From NCBI RefSeq assembly GCF_018283645.1, contig NZ_JAGSXH010000052.1:1-40462 (forward strand): 40,462 bases of DNA. The letters run 5' to 3'. The position numbers and the translations under genes are program-made. Numbering within the stretch: the first letter of the stretch is position 1; each line of letters begins with the position of its first letter. The notes below the pieces were generated by a model, which did no database searches, had not been told where the DNA came from, and was given only the letters and a program-made list of their open reading frames with translations. This document shows, piece after piece, positions 7,150 through 15,640 of the stretch. The DNA comes from Actinocrinis puniceicyclus (GTDB lineage Bacteria; Actinomycetota; Actinomycetes; Streptomycetales; Catenulisporaceae).

Positions 7150-8838
7150 ATGGCGGCCTGGGCACGGGGGAGGCGGAATCGGGCTTGCGCGTTGACGGCC
7201 GCCGCGATCGCACTGGCGGCGGTGGCCATCGGCGGACAAGCCGCCGCCGCGACGAGGTCGAGCGGTCCGCCGTGGTACTTCAGCGCCTTCGACATGAACG
7301 ACGTGTGGAAGATCACATCCGGCGGGCAGGTCGTGGTCGCGGTGGTGTCCGGCGGCGTCGGATCGCCGGCCGGGATGCTGCAGGACGCCCTGATACCCGG
7401 CAGTGACGTGTCCTCGGACGGCGGTGCAGGCGGAACCGCCGACGTGCTGTCGGCCTACGACGGGACGCAGGTCGCCGCGCTCATCGCGGCCAAGGCGGCC
7501 TCGCCGGTGCAGGGCATGGCGCCCGGCGCGTCGATCCTTCCGGTGCGGGACATCGCCAAGGGAGAACAGTCCTCTGATGCCGCGGAGACGTCGCGGGGCA
7601 TCCGCTATGCCGCAGACCACGGCGCGGCCGTCATCGTCGTCGTCGACACGGCCCCGCGGATGGACGGGTCCGTGGCCGCGGCGGTGGCCCACGCGGAGAG
7701 CAAGAACGCGATCGTCATCGCCCCCTCCGGCAACACCGGGCAGTCCGGGAACGTCGTCAACGCCGTGTGCTCGTTCGACGGCGTGCTGTGCGTCGGCGCG
7801 ACCTCGCCGGACGGCAAGCGCTGGCCGAACTCGGCGTCCGGGCCGAAGATCGACCTGGCCGCGCCCGGCGTGCAGGTGACCGTGCCCACCGCCTCGGGCG
7901 GGACCAGGCTCGGCTCGAGCACCCACTACAGCGCCGCGCTGGTCGCCGCGGAGGCCGCGCTGATCCGCTCCGCGCACCCGACCTGGAGCGCCGGGCAGGT
8001 CGTGCGCGTGATGCTGCAGAACACCGACGGCGGCAGGGCCGACCACACCCGCGCCGGCGACGCGATCGGCTACGGCATCATCAAACCGTTGGCGGCGGTC
8101 AAGGCCGCTCAGCCTTCGAATACGGCGAACCCGCTCTCCACGGCCAGCGCGCGTGCGTCGAGCCCGGCCCCCGCGCCGAGCCACGCCGGCCGCACCGCGG
8201 CCGCATCCGGCTCGTCGCGCGGCTCGGGCTCCGGGAACACCCTGCTGATCGTCGGCGCGGCCCTGGGCGGCCTCGTGGTCATCGGGCTCGTGGCGTGGAT
8301 CCTGCTGCGCAGTCGCAGCCGCAGACGCAACTACCTGACCGATCCGGCCTACGGCGCGGGGTACTTCGGGCAGGACCCCGGTCCGACCTCCCAGATCGGG
8401 GGATACCAGGGCTGGAACTCGCCGCCGCAGGTGCCGCCGTACCCGCCGGCCCCGGCTGCGCCGCCGCCGTTCCAGCCCGGACAGGACCCGCAGTCGTACT
8501 GGGGGTCACAACAGGCGCAGCAGGGCCAGCCGCCCCAGCCGCCGCCGGAGATGTCAGAGGCCGAAATCGGCCGTGGCTACACCCAGCCGTTCGCCGGCGA
8601 GCCGCTCGCATCGCAGCCGTGGCCGCCGGCCGGCCCGTGGGACGCGCACGGCGAACCCGGTCAGGAGCAGTTCCCGGCCCAGGATCCCGCGTCCGGGCCG
8701 GCCGCTGCGCAAGGGCCGCAGCCGGAGCACACCGGATCCGCCGTACCCGGACAGCCATCGGATCCGCAGCAGCAGCAGCAGCAGTCGCAGCAGCAGTCGC
8801 AGCAGCAGCCGCGCCAGACCCCGGGCGACTCGTCGTGA
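7150..8838 (+). CDS. Mycosin-like S8 family membrane protein, catalytic triad lost (pseudoprotease)
   Basis: 562 residues from ATG 7150, preceded by GGAGGGGA (7137-7144). Signal peptide about 1-34, a subtilase-like domain about 40-320, a Ser/Ala/Pro linker, one membrane helix (about 363-387), then a roughly 175-residue Pro/Gln-rich tail. This is the layout of mycosins, the proteases of type VII secretion, except that their tail is short. Aligning the motifs, the Asp site (usually AVIDTGV) reads VAVVSGGVG (Ser67), the His site (HGTxVA) reads DGTQVA (Asp104), and the Ser site (GTSYAAPYVAG) reads STHYSAALVAA (His259). The oxyanion Asn is kept in APSGNTG (Asn195). It therefore probably does not cleave peptides and may be a structural or binding protein. 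No ESX genes are in the window. Its stop overlaps the next start. Confidence 0.75.
   Translation: MAAWARGRRNRACALTAAAIALAAVAIGGQAAAATRSSGPPWYFSAFDMNDVWKITSGGQVVVAVVSGGVGSPAGMLQDALIPGSDVSSDGGAGGTADVLSAYDGTQVAALIAAKAASPVQGMAPGASILPVRDIAKGEQSSDAAETSRGIRYAADHGAAVIVVVDTAPRMDGSVAAAVAHAESKNAIVIAPSGNTGQSGNVVNAVCSFDGVLCVGATSPDGKRWPNSASGPKIDLAAPGVQVTVPTASGGTRLGSSTHYSAALVAAEAALIRSAHPTWSAGQVVRVMLQNTDGGRADHTRAGDAIGYGIIKPLAAVKAAQPSNTANPLSTASARASSPAPAPSHAGRTAAASGSSRGSGSGNTLLIVGAALGGLVVIGLVAWILLRSRSRRRNYLTDPAYGAGYFGQDPGPTSQIGGYQGWNSPPQVPPYPPAPAAPPPFQPGQDPQSYWGSQQAQQGQPPQPPPEMSEAEIGRGYTQPFAGEPLASQPWPPAGPWDAHGEPGQEQFPAQDPASGPAAAQGPQPEHTGSAVPGQPSDPQQQQQQSQQQSQQQPRQTPGDSS
8767..8808 (+). repeat. In-frame CAG trinucleotide repeats (poly-Gln tail)
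   Basis: The arrangement is (CAG)6-TCG-(CAG)3-TCG-(CAG)3, in frame near the end of the mycosin-like gene, encoding Gln6-Ser-Gln3-Ser-Gln3. Copy-number change would alter the length of the cytoplasmic tail without shifting the frame. It sits 27 bp before the overlapping start of the next gene. Confidence 0.9.
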
Positions 8839-10667
8839 CCGAGTTCGCCGTGGCGGATGAGTCGCCCTCGGATCGGAGAGTTGCGCGGCGGTCCGCCGAC
8901 GAGCGAGCGCAGCCGCTGACCGGTCGGCTCCGGCGGTTCTGGCGAGCGGCCTGGCCGTCACTGCTCTACCTGATCCCCGCGGTCGCGGTGATGAACCACC
9001 TGCTGTTCCATCCGCTCTCCCAGCACAGCAGCGTGGACGGCGCCGACGAGTACCTGTTCGAGTGGGTCTACACCAGCGTCGCGCAGAATCTGGCCCATCT
9101 GCACAGTCCGATGTTCGCCACCAGCATCGACGCCACCGCCGGCGTCAATCTGATGGCGAACACCGGCATGCTGCTCGTCGCGGCCCCCTTCACGCCGATC
9201 ACCCTGCTGTGGGGCGCGCCGGTGTCGATCGCGCTCGTGCTGACCCTCAACCTCGCCGCGTCGGCGGCCGCATGGCGCTGGTTCTTCAACCGCCACCTGC
9301 TCGCCGCGCAGGGCGATGGCCGGGCGGCCTCGCCGCGCACGAGGGCCGCGCTGTGCTGGATCGGCGCACTGGTGTGCGGGTTCGGCCCCGGCATGATCGC
9401 GCATACCAACGGGCACCCGAACCTGACCGCCCTGTGGCTCGTCCCGCTGCTGATCGACCGCGCGCTGCGGCTGGCCAAGCCGGTCACGCCGGTGCGCGAC
9501 GGCGTCCTGCTCGGAGTGCTGGCCGCCGGGCAGATCCTGCTGACCGAGGAGATCCTGTTCCTGCTCGGGCTTGGGCTGGCCGTCTTCGTGGTGCTCTACT
9601 GCGCGCAGCGGCCGCGCGTCTTCGCGCAGGTCTGGCGCGGCGCCGCCACCGGACTGGCCGCCGCCCTGTCGACGGCCGCGGTGCTGGCCGGCTATCCGCT
9701 GTGGTTTCAGTTCAACGGCCCGCAGTCGTACGGCGCGATTCCGGACTCTCCGACGCTCTACTCGGTCAACGCCAAGACCTACCTGCTCTTCCCGGCGCAT
9801 TCGATCGCCGGCGACACCGCCGCGATCAAGGCCGTGCTCAAGAGCAACACCGAGCAGGCCGCGCTCATCGGCTGGCCGCTGCTGATCCTGGTGCTGGCGG
9901 CGGCCGTCCTGCTCGCCCGGGAACTGGTGGCCCGCACCGTCGCGGCCACGCTGCTGGTCCTCGCCGTGCTCTCCTGGGGGCCGAATCCCAGGTTCGGCAG
10001 CCTGGCGCTGCCGTTCCACGGGCCCTGGTACTGGGTGCAGTCGCTGCCGCTTTTCCAGGACGCGCTGCCGATCCGGCTCAGCCTGCTGATGTTTCCGGCC
10101 GCGGTGTTCCTGTTGGCGGCGGCCGCGCTGCGGATCGTCGCGAGCGGATCGGTGCTCGTGCGCGCGGGAGCCGGCGCCGTCGCCGCCGCGGCGCTCGTCC
10201 CGTTGGTCCCGCTGCCCTTCCCGGTCAGTCCGAGAGCGCCGCTGCCCGCCTTCATCACGGCCGGGGCGTGGAGTCAGTGCCTCGCGCCCGGGCAGACCCT
10301 GGCGACCGTGCCGTTCACGGACAAGGCGCGCTGGGAACCGGTGCGCTGGGTGACCGCCGCCAACGCGGGGTTCGCCATCCCGATGGGTTCGGTATGGGTA
10401 CCGGGCAAGAACGGCGACGCGCAGATGGGCCCGCAGCAGCCGGCTACCGCCACCCTGCTCGACAAGGTCGACACGACCGGCCGGATCCCGAAGATCACGG
10501 CGAAGATGCGTGCCGCGGCCCGCGCCGACCTCGCCTCGTGGCGGACGCGCTGCCTCGCCGTGCTGCCCTCGGCCGCGCACGCGCAGGCGGATGCCCGAGC
10601 CGTCACCGCGCTGCTCGGCCCGGGTCGGCTGATCGGCGGCGCCTGGACCTGGAAGATCGAGCCCTGA
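8835..10667 (+). CDS. Large integral membrane protein, GT-C/YfhO-like, function unknown
   Basis: 610 residues from GTG 8835, whose GTGA overlaps the stop of the mycosin-like gene by 4 bp. After a polar N-terminus of about 35 residues come about ten hydrophobic segments. The first external loop (HSSVDGADEYLFEWVY, about residues 60-75) is acidic, followed by ATAGVNLMANTG. A soluble stretch of about 140 residues closes the protein. This layout (acidic first loop, many helices, C-terminal extracytoplasmic part) is that of GT-C folds and YfhO/PTPS-related membrane proteins of actinobacteria, which are thought to move sugars from lipid carriers. No catalytic residues can be assigned with confidence. 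Overlap with the upstream gene implies joint expression and perhaps one membrane assembly. Confidence 0.6.
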   Translation: MTEFAVADESPSDRRVARRSADERAQPLTGRLRRFWRAAWPSLLYLIPAVAVMNHLLFHPLSQHSSVDGADEYLFEWVYTSVAQNLAHLHSPMFATSIDATAGVNLMANTGMLLVAAPFTPITLLWGAPVSIALVLTLNLAASAAAWRWFFNRHLLAAQGDGRAASPRTRAALCWIGALVCGFGPGMIAHTNGHPNLTALWLVPLLIDRALRLAKPVTPVRDGVLLGVLAAGQILLTEEILFLLGLGLAVFVVLYCAQRPRVFAQVWRGAATGLAAALSTAAVLAGYPLWFQFNGPQSYGAIPDSPTLYSVNAKTYLLFPAHSIAGDTAAIKAVLKSNTEQAALIGWPLLILVLAAAVLLARELVARTVAATLLVLAVLSWGPNPRFGSLALPFHGPWYWVQSLPLFQDALPIRLSLLMFPAAVFLLAAAALRIVASGSVLVRAGAGAVAAAALVPLVPLPFPVSPRAPLPAFITAGAWSQCLAPGQTLATVPFTDKARWEPVRWVTAANAGFAIPMGSVWVPGKNGDAQMGPQQPATATLLDKVDTTGRIPKITAKMRAAARADLASWRTRCLAVLPSAAHAQADARAVTALLGPGRLIGGAWTWKIEP

Positions 10668-10723
10668 TCCCTAAGTCGCGAGCCCTGGGCCCTGGGCCGA
10701 GATCGACCTCCTGGCTCGGGACG

Positions 10724-11791
10724 CTAGCCGTTCGTCCCGCCTGCCGCACGCGCGGCGCCGACCGTGTAAAGCAGTCGGCCGCCGTGTTGCTTGACCAGGC
10801 TGCGCAGCGCGCTCGCCCCGACCGGGAAGTCGACCAGCAGATGGTCGCGGCCCTGCGTCGGGTAGTTGAAGTAGACCAGGGCTTTGACGGTGGCCGGGTG
10901 CTGGTCCGCCCAGGAGAACACGAGGTCGAACACGCCACGGCGGTCGGGCTGCGGCGCGGTCGGCGCCCATTCGGCGAGCATCACCGGCTTGTCGTGCTGC
11001 TGGCTGAACGCCGCGAGCACGTCGAGCCCGTCCGCCCCGGCCAGTACCGTCGCCTCGTTGTCGGCGCTCGGATAGGTGTCGATGCCGACCCAGTCCACGT
11101 ACCGGTCGCCCGGGTACCAGGCGGAAGCGGCGAGTGAGCTGAACCTGCCGGTGTTCGGCGACCACACGAAGGCCGCGTTCCCGGCGCCGGCGTCCTGGAA
11201 GACCTCCCAGACGTGTTGCCACGCCGCGACGTAGTCCGCCGGCGAGACGTAGCCGTCGCCCCACAGCCCGTACCAGGTCGCGTTCATCTCCCAGTCCAGC
11301 CGGAGGAACACCGGCCTGCCGAACGCGGCGACGGCCCGCGCCTGCCGGTACAGGTACGAGTCCCAGGCGCCCGAGACGACCTTGCCGCCGGTGAAGTCCA
11401 CGCCCCACGAGACCATCGGCGCCGTGGAGGGCAGGTCGTCCACGTCGTCGAGCACCGTACTCACATCGTCGGTGCCGCCGATGTATCCGCCGAGGATCGC
11501 GGGGCGCTCGATCCCGGCCGCGGACTCGAACGCCGGAAGCGTCGCAACGCTCGACGACACGCCGAAGTAGAGTCGCCCGTTCGCGGGGATCGCCGGCCGC
11601 CCCGAGGCGCCGCCCGGGCCCGTGGAGCCGGGCGCCGGGACGTGCCCGGCGGGGCTGCTCGTGGCGGTCCGGACGGCCGTTTGCGCGGCCGAGCTGCGGC
11701 TGCCTCCCGCGATCGCCACGCAGCCGAGGCTGATCGCGACGACCAGGAAGGCGCTGAGCAGGGCCGCGAGGCGGAACCGGCGTCTGATCAT
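10724..11791 (-). CDS. Exported GH26-like glycoside hydrolase (divergent)
   Basis: 355 residues from ATG 11791. The N-terminus is a signal peptide or anchor (hydrophobic about residues 8-29; a Cys at 24 is not in a good lipobox), then a Ser/Pro/Gly linker to about residue 70. The barrel has acid/base Glu168 in FLRLDWEMNATWYGLWG and nucleophile Glu274 in PVMLAEWAPT, with YPGDRYVDWVGIDTYP between. This is the GH26 layout, but HEMNGDWYPW is replaced by WEMNATWYGLW, so its substrate may differ from that of the other two GH26 proteins. It lies 135 bp downstream of the GH26 gene at 11927-13030 on the same strand and converges with the membrane protein gene ending at 10667. No strong ribosome-binding site is seen. 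Confidence 0.75.
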   Translation of the reverse strand: MIRRRFRLAALLSAFLVVAISLGCVAIAGGSRSSAAQTAVRTATSSPAGHVPAPGSTGPGGASGRPAIPANGRLYFGVSSSVATLPAFESAAGIERPAILGGYIGGTDDVSTVLDDVDDLPSTAPMVSWGVDFTGGKVVSGAWDSYLYRQARAVAAFGRPVFLRLDWEMNATWYGLWGDGYVSPADYVAAWQHVWEVFQDAGAGNAAFVWSPNTGRFSSLAASAWYPGDRYVDWVGIDTYPSADNEATVLAGADGLDVLAAFSQQHDKPVMLAEWAPTAPQPDRRGVFDLVFSWADQHPATVKALVYFNYPTQGRDHLLVDFPVGASALRSLVKQHGGRLLYTVGAARAAGGTNG

Positions 11792-11926
11792 GGTGGCGGT
11801 CTCGTGGAACTCTCGTGACGTCTTGAGCGGCTTCGTCGGCAGGTTCTGTCAGGAAGTCGATGTCTTACTCAAAGCCAGCCTATCGTCGCAGTATGACGCA
11901 AGGCGTGCTGGTCGGCGGCTGCGCGG

Positions 11927-13030
11927 TCAGCTGAGCCGCCGGGCCAACGTCAGGGTCCGAATCCCCTTGCGGAACGCGGAGAGGGTGGCCGGATCGGCGT
12001 CGAAACCCCAGTCGGTGCCGGCTCCCTGCGTGTAGGTGTACTCGAACCATACGAAGCCGAGCACGTTCGGCTGCCTCGCCAGCCAGCCGAGGAAGTCGGC
12101 GGTCCAGGCCGCCTTGTTCGAACCCGGCTGACCGCCCAGCTCGGTGAGCAGCAGCGGCTTGGCGGTGAACGCGCGCAACTGCTTCAGCGTCGGGTCGAGC
12201 AGCTGAGCCGTCGTCCGCTCGGAGACCTCGTACGCGCTCAGGCCGATCCAGTCAACGTATCGGTCTCCCGGATAAAGCCGCTTCATCGGCGTGGTCGCGC
12301 TGCGTACGATGTTCGGCGACCAGACCCAGATCACGTTGAGCGCGCCCGCCTTCTGGAACAGGTCGTGGACGTGCCGCCACGCCTCGGCGTACTGCCCGGC
12401 CGTGTTGCCGTTGACCCCCTCGGACCACGGATACCAGTCGCCGTTCATCTCGTGCGCGAAGCGGATCGCCACCGGCCACTTGACGCCCTTGACCGAGGCG
12501 GCGAACCGGGTGATGTAGGCGTCGTGGGCGCCGTCGATGATGCTCTTGAGCGTGTAAGCGGGGGCGTGGGCCGAGGTGTGACGCGCAGTGCCGCCGGCGA
12601 ACGGCTGCCAGCTGAGCACCGGCAGCATGCCCTGCGCATAGGCGTTCACGATCGGCTGCGGATCGAAGTCCTTGGTCCAGTTGACGAAGTACTCCGCCAT
12701 GTTCGGGGAGACCCCCGCGCTCGTCGCGATCTTCGCGCGGGCCGCGGCTTGCCACGGCACGTTGGCCGCGGCGACGCCGAAGTACTTGCCCGAGCCCGCC
12801 ATGATCTGTGCTTTCGTGGGGATCACGACGCTCGCGGCGGTGGCCTTCGGCGACGCGGAACCGTTCGCCGACGTGGCGGGACGCGCCGACGGGCGCGTCC
12901 CGAAGGCGCCGAGGCCGTAGGCGAGTGCGGAGCCGACGGCAAGGCACGCGGCGAGCAGAATCACGGCCAACCGCATCCGTATGTGGATGCCCGTGTGGAT
13001 GCCCGGCGTCTTCCGTTCCCGCTGCGCCAC
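11927..13030 (-). CDS. Exported GH26 family glycoside hydrolase
   Basis: 367 residues from GTG 13030, with a GGGGGG run 6 bases upstream. A basic N-terminus and hydrophobic segment (about 19-43) act as signal or anchor, followed by a Ser/Ala linker and a GH26 barrel from about residue 70. Acid/base is Glu194 in FAHEMNGDWYPWSEG and nucleophile is Glu297 in PLLLTELGG. The sequence is a close paralogue of the GH26 protein coupled to the GT2 synthase (positions 4290-5429), including KYFGVAAANVPW against NYFGVMAADVPW. Both may therefore act on the same kind of beta-linked polymer. It is transcribed away from the ribosomal operon; a 16-bp palindrome lies 50 bp upstream of its start. Confidence 0.85.
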   Translation of the reverse strand: MAQRERKTPGIHTGIHIRMRLAVILLAACLAVGSALAYGLGAFGTRPSARPATSANGSASPKATAASVVIPTKAQIMAGSGKYFGVAAANVPWQAAARAKIATSAGVSPNMAEYFVNWTKDFDPQPIVNAYAQGMLPVLSWQPFAGGTARHTSAHAPAYTLKSIIDGAHDAYITRFAASVKGVKWPVAIRFAHEMNGDWYPWSEGVNGNTAGQYAEAWRHVHDLFQKAGALNVIWVWSPNIVRSATTPMKRLYPGDRYVDWIGLSAYEVSERTTAQLLDPTLKQLRAFTAKPLLLTELGGQPGSNKAAWTADFLGWLARQPNVLGFVWFEYTYTQGAGTDWGFDADPATLSAFRKGIRTLTLARRLS

Positions 13031-13079
13031 TGCGGCCCCCCCTAGCCTCTGGACTTGAGCTTGGACAGTCCGTGCAGAC

Positions 13080-13095
13080 TAGTCGAACTCGACTA
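13080..13095. promoter_or_regulatory. 16-bp palindrome upstream of the GH26 gene
   Basis: TAGTCGA-AC-TCGACTA: two perfect 7-bp arms around a 2-bp centre, 50 bp upstream of the GTG of the minus-strand GH26 gene. The size and symmetry suit a dimeric repressor or activator. No matching copy was noticed at the other GH26 genes. Confidence 0.4.
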
Positions 13096-13310
13096 CGTGT
13101 TCGTACTACAGACGTCTTCTTGACGGACATGTTGTAAGTGCGGCGAGGGCCTCGGGGGCCGGTGTGCGGCGGGACCGCGAGCCCGTCACAGCGGCGCTGT
13201 ATTCGAACATCGACCTCGATGCGCCGCCGATGCGCCCCCGTGGACGTGCACGTGTGACAGGAGCCGGCCGGGCGCTGGTCGTGCGGCGACCGGTCCCGGA
13301 CCGGCCCGAT

Positions 13311-13340
13311 TTGGCCCAGGGCGTGCGGCTCCGGCATACT
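13311..13340 (+). promoter_or_regulatory. Probable promoter of the S10 operon
   Basis: TTGGCC (13311-13316), 18 bp, CATACT (13335-13340), a fair match to the primary sigma factor consensus. Transcription would start near 13347, leaving a leader of about 290 nt before rpsJ. Confidence 0.45.
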
Positions 13341-13491
13341 GTTTCAGTTGCTCGGCGAGGGATGTTTCCTTCGTCGGGCGCCCGGAGTGAAGTACCAGCC
13401 ACTCGCGAAGTCTCGCCAGAAGGCGTGCCAGCTGCGCGGTGGACCTCCAGGGCCCGCGCTCATCAGCAATGGTGGCCGGCAGGGTTGTGCC

Positions 13492-13548
13492 CTGCTGCCG
13501 CGCACTCGTGTGCGGCAGCAGCGCGACACGCCCGACCGCGTGGGTCGG
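13492..13548 (+). promoter_or_regulatory. Two hairpins in the rpsJ leader
   Basis: The first stem is CTGCTGCCGC (13492-13501) with GCGGCAGCAG (13512-13521), 10 perfect base pairs and a 10-nt loop. The second is CCGACC (13532-13537) with GGTCGG (13543-13548), 6 bp and a 5-nt loop. No T-run follows either, so they look more like a structured leader than a terminator. In other bacteria S10 leaders bind L4 for autogenous control; whether that occurs here is not known. Confidence 0.45.
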
Positions 13549-13638
13549 AGAAAACCGGACAGACGGCTCCGAACAGAGGCAAACCCGCACCGCGGGGGCG
13601 CCGCAGCGGTTTTACGAGTAGAAGGAATTCGAGCAGCC

Positions 13639-13947
13639 ATGGCGGGACAGAAGATCCGCATCAGGCTCAAGGCCTACGACCACGAGGTCATCGACTCCTC
13701 GGCGCGCAAGATCGTCGAGACGGTGAGCCGCACTGGTGCGCAGGTCGCGGGCCCGGTGCCGCTGCCGACCGAGAAGAACGTGTACTGCGTCATCCGGTCG
13801 CCGCACAAGTACAAGGACTCGCGCGAGCACTTCGAGATGCGCACCCACAAGCGGCTCATCGACATCCTCGACCCGACCCCGAAGACCGTCGACTCGCTGA
13901 TGCGGCTCGACCTGCCGGCCGGCGTCGACATCGAGATCAAGCTCTAA
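13639..13947 (+). CDS. rpsJ: 30S ribosomal protein S10
   Basis: 102 residues, the normal length. The [15 protein letters not shown] start and the [20 protein letters not shown] segment are diagnostic. S10 sits in the 30S head and, in other bacteria, also binds NusB during antitermination. ATG 13639 is preceded by AAGGA (13622-13626) at rather long spacing; the frame is open upstream but that part has no S10 homology. First gene of the S10 operon, 14 bp before rplC. Confidence 0.97.
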   Translation: MAGQKIRIRLKAYDHEVIDSSARKIVETVSRTGAQVAGPVPLPTEKNVYCVIRSPHKYKDSREHFEMRTHKRLIDILDPTPKTVDSLMRLDLPAGVDIEIKL

Positions 13948-13961
13948 GGAACCTGCCGATC

Positions 13962-14603
13962 ATGAGTAAGCAGATCAAGGGCCTCCTGGGCGAGAAGCTC
14001 GGCATGACGCAGGTCTGGGACGCGGACAACCGGGTCGTCCCGGTGACCGTCGTCAAGGCCGGTCCGTGCGTCGTGACCCAGGTGCGCAACACCGAGAACG
14101 ACGGATACAGCGCGGTGCAGATCGCCTTCGGCGAGATCGACCCGCGCAAGGTCAACAAGCCGCGCAAGGGCCACTTCGACAAGGCCGGCGTGACCCCGCG
14201 CCGCCACCTGGTCGAGATGCGCACCGACGACGCCGCCGAGTACTCCCTCGGGCAGGAGCTCACCACCGAGGTTTTCACGGTCGGTCAGCGCATCGACGTC
14301 GTGGGCACCTCCAAGGGCAAGGGCACCGCCGGTGTCATGAAGCGGCACAACTTCCGCGGTCTGGGCGCCGCCCACGGCACCCAGCGCAAGCACCGCTCGC
14401 CGGGTTCGATCGGCGCCTGTGCCACCCCGGGACGCGTGTTCAAGGGCGTGCGCATGGCCGGCCGCATGGGCAACGCGCGGGTGACCGTGCAGAACCTGAC
14501 CGTGCACGCCATCGACGCCGAGAAGGGCCTGCTGCTGATCAAGGGCGCCATTCCGGGCCCCACCGGCGGCGTCGTGCTCGTGAAGACGGCTGCTAAGGGC
14601 TGA
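13962..14603 (+). CDS. rplC: 50S ribosomal protein L3
   Basis: 213 residues, close to the usual 205-215. It has the L3 start [15 protein letters not shown] and the conserved central loop [19 protein letters not shown] with [17 protein letters not shown], the extension that reaches toward the peptidyl transferase centre. L3 binds 23S rRNA early in assembly. It lies 14 bp after rpsJ and 6 bp before rplD, inside the S10 operon. Confidence 0.97.
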   Translation: MSKQIKGLLGEKLGMTQVWDADNRVVPVTVVKAGPCVVTQVRNTENDGYSAVQIAFGEIDPRKVNKPRKGHFDKAGVTPRRHLVEMRTDDAAEYSLGQELTTEVFTVGQRIDVVGTSKGKGTAGVMKRHNFRGLGAAHGTQRKHRSPGSIGACATPGRVFKGVRMAGRMGNARVTVQNLTVHAIDAEKGLLLIKGAIPGPTGGVVLVKTAAKG

Positions 14604-14609
14604 TGAGAG

Positions 14610-15266
14610 ATGACCACTACTCTGACTGTCGATCTCCCGGCGGAGATCTTCGACGTACCGGCGAACGTGCCGCTGATCCACCAGGTCGTGGTGGCGCAGC
14701 TGGCCGCCGCGCGCCAGGGCACGCACAAGGTCAAGAACCGCGGCGAGGTCTCCGGCGGCGGTAGGAAGCCGTACCGGCAGAAGGGCACCGGCCGGGCCCG
14801 CCAGGGCTCCACCCGCGCACCGCAGTTCACCGGCGGTGGCGTGGTGCACGGCCCGGTGCCGCGCGACTACTCGCAGCGCACCCCGAAGAAGATGAAGGCG
14901 GCCGCGCTGCGCGGGGCCCTTTCCGACCGGGCGCGCCACGGCCGCGTACACGTCATCGACGCCTTCGACGTGGCCGAGAAGCCGCACACCAAGACCGCGC
15001 TGGCCGCCATCAAGGAACTGACCGACCGTAGGCACGTGCTGGTGGTGCTCGGCCGCGAGGAGAAGAACGCCTGGCTGTCCCTGCGCAACCTGCCCGAAGT
15101 GCACCTGCTGCGCGCCGACCAGCTCAACACGTACGACGTGATGGTCAGTGACGACGTGGTGTTCACCAAGGCCGGCTACGACGCGTTCGTGAACGGCCCG
15201 AAGAAGGCCGACACCGCGGCCGTCGACACCGACACGGCCGACGCCGCGGAAGGAGACGAGGCCTGA
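14610..15266 (+). CDS. rplD: 50S ribosomal protein L4
   Basis: 218 residues. The internal loop [23 protein letters not shown], which lines the peptide exit tunnel, is intact, as is the [20 protein letters not shown]-terminal part. An acidic tail of about 20 residues ([17 protein letters not shown]) goes beyond the E. coli protein. L4 represses the S10 operon by binding its leader in Enterobacteria; the structured rpsJ leader here may or may not be a target. The stop overlaps rplW by one base (TGATG). Confidence 0.97.
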   Translation: MTTTLTVDLPAEIFDVPANVPLIHQVVVAQLAAARQGTHKVKNRGEVSGGGRKPYRQKGTGRARQGSTRAPQFTGGGVVHGPVPRDYSQRTPKKMKAAALRGALSDRARHGRVHVIDAFDVAEKPHTKTALAAIKELTDRRHVLVVLGREEKNAWLSLRNLPEVHLLRADQLNTYDVMVSDDVVFTKAGYDAFVNGPKKADTAAVDTDTADAAEGDEA

Positions 15267-15598
15267 TGCCCGAGTTCGACCGCTACAACGCCGCACGTGA
15301 CCTGCTGGTCCGGCCGGTGGTCTCGGAGAAGAGCTACGCGCTGCTCGACGAGAACAAGTACACGTTCATCGTGCACAAGGACGCCAACAAGACGCAGATC
15401 CGCCAAGCGGTCGAGCTGCTCTTCGACGTCGAGGTCACGGGCGTGAACACGATCAACCGCAAGGGCAAGCGCAAGCGCACCCGCGCCGGCTTCGGCAAGC
15501 GCCCCGACACCCGTCGCGCCATCGTCTCGGTCGATCCGAATCCGAGGGACGCGAGCAAGAAGAGCCGGATCGACATCTTCGGGGGCCCGGTCTCCTAA
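15266..15598 (+). CDS. rplW: 50S ribosomal protein L23
   Basis: 110 residues. It has the L23 pattern [35 protein letters not shown] and the basic loop [21 protein letters not shown]23 lies at the exit of the peptide tunnel, where trigger factor and the signal recognition particle dock. Its ATG overlaps the rplD stop by one base; a 42-bp spacer with GAGGAAT follows before rplB. Confidence 0.97.
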   Translation: MPEFDRYNAARDLLVRPVVSEKSYALLDENKYTFIVHKDANKTQIRQAVELLFDVEVTGVNTINRKGKRKRTRAGFGKRPDTRRAIVSVDPNPRDASKKSRIDIFGGPVS

Positions 15599-15640
15599 GG
15601 GGATCGGACACCGAGGACACGCAGAGGAATCTGAGAAGCC

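Larger units (their letters stand above)
13031..13638. other. 608-bp divergent spacer between a GH26 gene and rpsJ
   Basis: No gene is supported here; a frame open upstream of rpsJ lacks a plausible start. It holds a palindrome on the GH26 side (13080-13095), a likely rpsJ promoter (13311-13340) and a leader of about 290 nt with two hairpins (listed separately). Confidence 0.6.

Noticed and set aside
13348-13638. N-terminal extension of rpsJ by about 97 residues
   Set aside because: S10 has a fixed start near MAGQKIRI; the extension has no homology and the leader hairpins lie in it.
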